Positions 63,216 through 64,000 of a DNA stretch of 64,000 nt are shown one piece after another (the stretch's first letter is position 1; every line of letters starts with the position of its first letter). The stretch spans positions 1 to 64,000 of the IMG/VR virus record IMGVR_UViG_3300027759_003827; one strand, written 5' to 3'. The notes under the pieces are model-generated. The model searched no databases. It saw nothing but the letters and a program-made list of their open reading frames with translations, and was not told the origin of the DNA. Position numbers and translations under genes: made by a program. The stretch comes from a virus.

Positions 63216-64000
63216 TTATTGAACTTCACAAGCACCGCCAGCGCAAGCTGCTTCTCCCATTAAGTTAGTATTGTCTGCAAATTCGACAACTTTAGATAAA
63301 TCTATATTATGTAAAGACTTCATCATTTCGTCGTACTTCTCTTCTGTACAGTCTTCGAAAGGTGCTTGAATATAAGTTCCGCCGTCGTAAGGTAGTACTG
63401 ATAAGCCATTGTAGAATTTTTTATTATCCCACATCCACTTTCCTACCTCTTCCCACTGATCTGCTTTAATAGAAACTGTAGCTGAAATATTATGTGTATT
63501 CTGACCTGTTCTATGACCTGGTTTAACCCAGTTTTGATATACAGACTTAACTCTTTCAAGAAGATCTAAAGCAGACTCGTGTCTTAAAATAGATCCTGCT
63601 GGAGCTTTTTGCGGTACAGAGATAACTGCTGTATCATGAGGTCTAAAATATTCATCTTCGATAAGCTCTGGATGATTAATTGCTAGGTAGGTGTATATAG
63701 ATTCGTTCTTACCTACTCTAATTCTTCTAATATAGAAATCATTATGCCATGCATGAATTCCAGATGATGTTCCTAATGCTAAAGAAGAAGTTCCTGAAGG
63801 CTTTACTGTAGTAGTTCTAGCTGCTTTATTAATTCCTAATAGCTTAGCTACTCTCTCATTTTCTTCATTAACAATCTTAGTTGCTTGCTTAAGATCTAAC
63901 TGTTGAACTTTACCAGAACCAATACCTGTCATTCCTACGCCTATTAAAGCGTCTTTTTCGGTTGTTCTTTGCCAGATAGGACGTAAGTAATGGAAGCTAG
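63216..64000 (-). CDS. nrdJ: Class II (B12-dependent) ribonucleotide reductase, C-terminal part
   Basis: Partial; the frame stays open to the right edge (HYLRPIWQRTTEKDALIGVG then MTGIGSGKV). TVKPSGTSSLALGTSSGIH and RTGQNTHNISATVSIKADQW are typical of class II enzymes, and the C-terminal CAGGAC Cys pair (CX4C) is like that of the Lactobacillus enzyme, to be re-reduced by thioredoxin. Makes deoxynucleotides. The active-site Cys is outside the window. Confidence 0.88.
   Translation of the reverse strand, partial: SFHYLRPIWQRTTEKDALIGVGMTGIGSGKVQQLDLKQATKIVNEENERVAKLLGINKAARTTTVKPSGTSSLALGTSSGIHAWHNDFYIRRIRVGKNESIYTYLAINHPELIEDEYFRPHDTAVISVPQKAPAGSILRHESALDLLERVKSVYQNWVKPGHRTGQNTHNISATVSIKADQWEEVGKWMWDNKKFYNGLSVLPYDGGTYIQAPFEDCTEEKYDEMMKSLHNIDLSKVVEFADNTNLMGEAACAGGACEVQ

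Noticed and set aside
1-64000. CRISPR array
   Set aside because: No set of regular direct repeats with equal spacers was seen; the only direct repeats are the two copies near 2 kb.

Overview
This window looks like part of the genome of a large tailed double-stranded DNA phage that infects a member of the Bacteroidota. It is AT-rich, and almost every gene reads leftward (minus strand) in tightly packed runs with 1-8 base overlaps. There are dozens of small unknown genes beside DNA polymerase, ribonucleotide reductase, a RecB-like nuclease, tRNAs and host-like metabolic genes. The host guess rests on three things. The promoters look like the Bacteroidota -33 TTG / -7 TAnnTTTG type. Most leaders are A-rich without Shine-Dalgarno sequences. 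Several short lipoproteins and signal peptides are of Flavobacteria/Cytophaga style. No capsid, tail or terminase gene was recognised here.

Layout. 0-13 kb: small unknown genes, membrane peptides, an AAA+ ATPase, a NUMOD1 homing-type DNA-binding protein, a metallophosphoesterase, DUF1737/DUF4177 domains, and three rightward transcription units at 1.2-1.95 kb, one of them probably a small RNA. 13-22 kb: a 516-residue acidic protein with a calcium-type DxDxDG motif, an LpxH-like phosphoesterase, a glycosyltransferase, a spanin-like coiled-coil protein, holin candidates, an HNH-like protein and a flavodoxin-fold reductase. 22-36 kb: a surface-glycan locus with about eight glycosyltransferases, GDP-mannose 4,6-dehydratase, a compact DegT aminotransferase, a ketoacyl-ACP synthase III, an SDR reductase, a hexapeptide acyltransferase, a PhyH dioxygenase, an FkbM methyltransferase and a cupin. 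36-39.3 kb: a PD-(D/E)XK nuclease, a MazG-like protein, zinc ribbons, then an RNA array with tRNA-Gln, tRNA-Ser, tRNA-Thr, an initiator-like tRNA-Met, a complete tmRNA with tag ANEYAVAA, and a 158-nt tRNA-ended RNA of unknown class.

39.3-47.5 kb is an export locus. It holds lipoproteins, a CsgG-type curli secretion protein, a 703-residue cohesin/dockerin-like secreted protein, a serine-rich secreted protein, a secreted DNA/RNA nuclease, and small membrane proteins. 47.5-51 kb is a host-support module: IscA, IscU, GroEL, GroES and Hsp20. A thioredoxin lies at 39.5 kb. 51-64 kb covers replication and nucleotides: family A DNA polymerase, a dCTP-deaminase/dUTPase-like protein, a P-loop kinase-like protein and the C-terminal part of a class II ribonucleotide reductase. 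Interleaved is a full 7-deazaguanine pathway (FolE, QueD, QueE, QueC, QueF-like, DpdA-like transglycosylase) with a PurN-like formyltransferase inside it. The simplest reading is that the phage replaces some guanines in its own DNA by a preQ0/preQ1-type base.

Two recurrent promoter types organise expression. One is GTTGN-N19-TAnnTTTA (14 sites), often with an inverted repeat in the spacer whose sequence changes but whose pairing is kept. The other is CTATTTATA just before secretory, structural and surface genes, possibly a late class. Functions come from motifs read by eye. No search or folding program was run.
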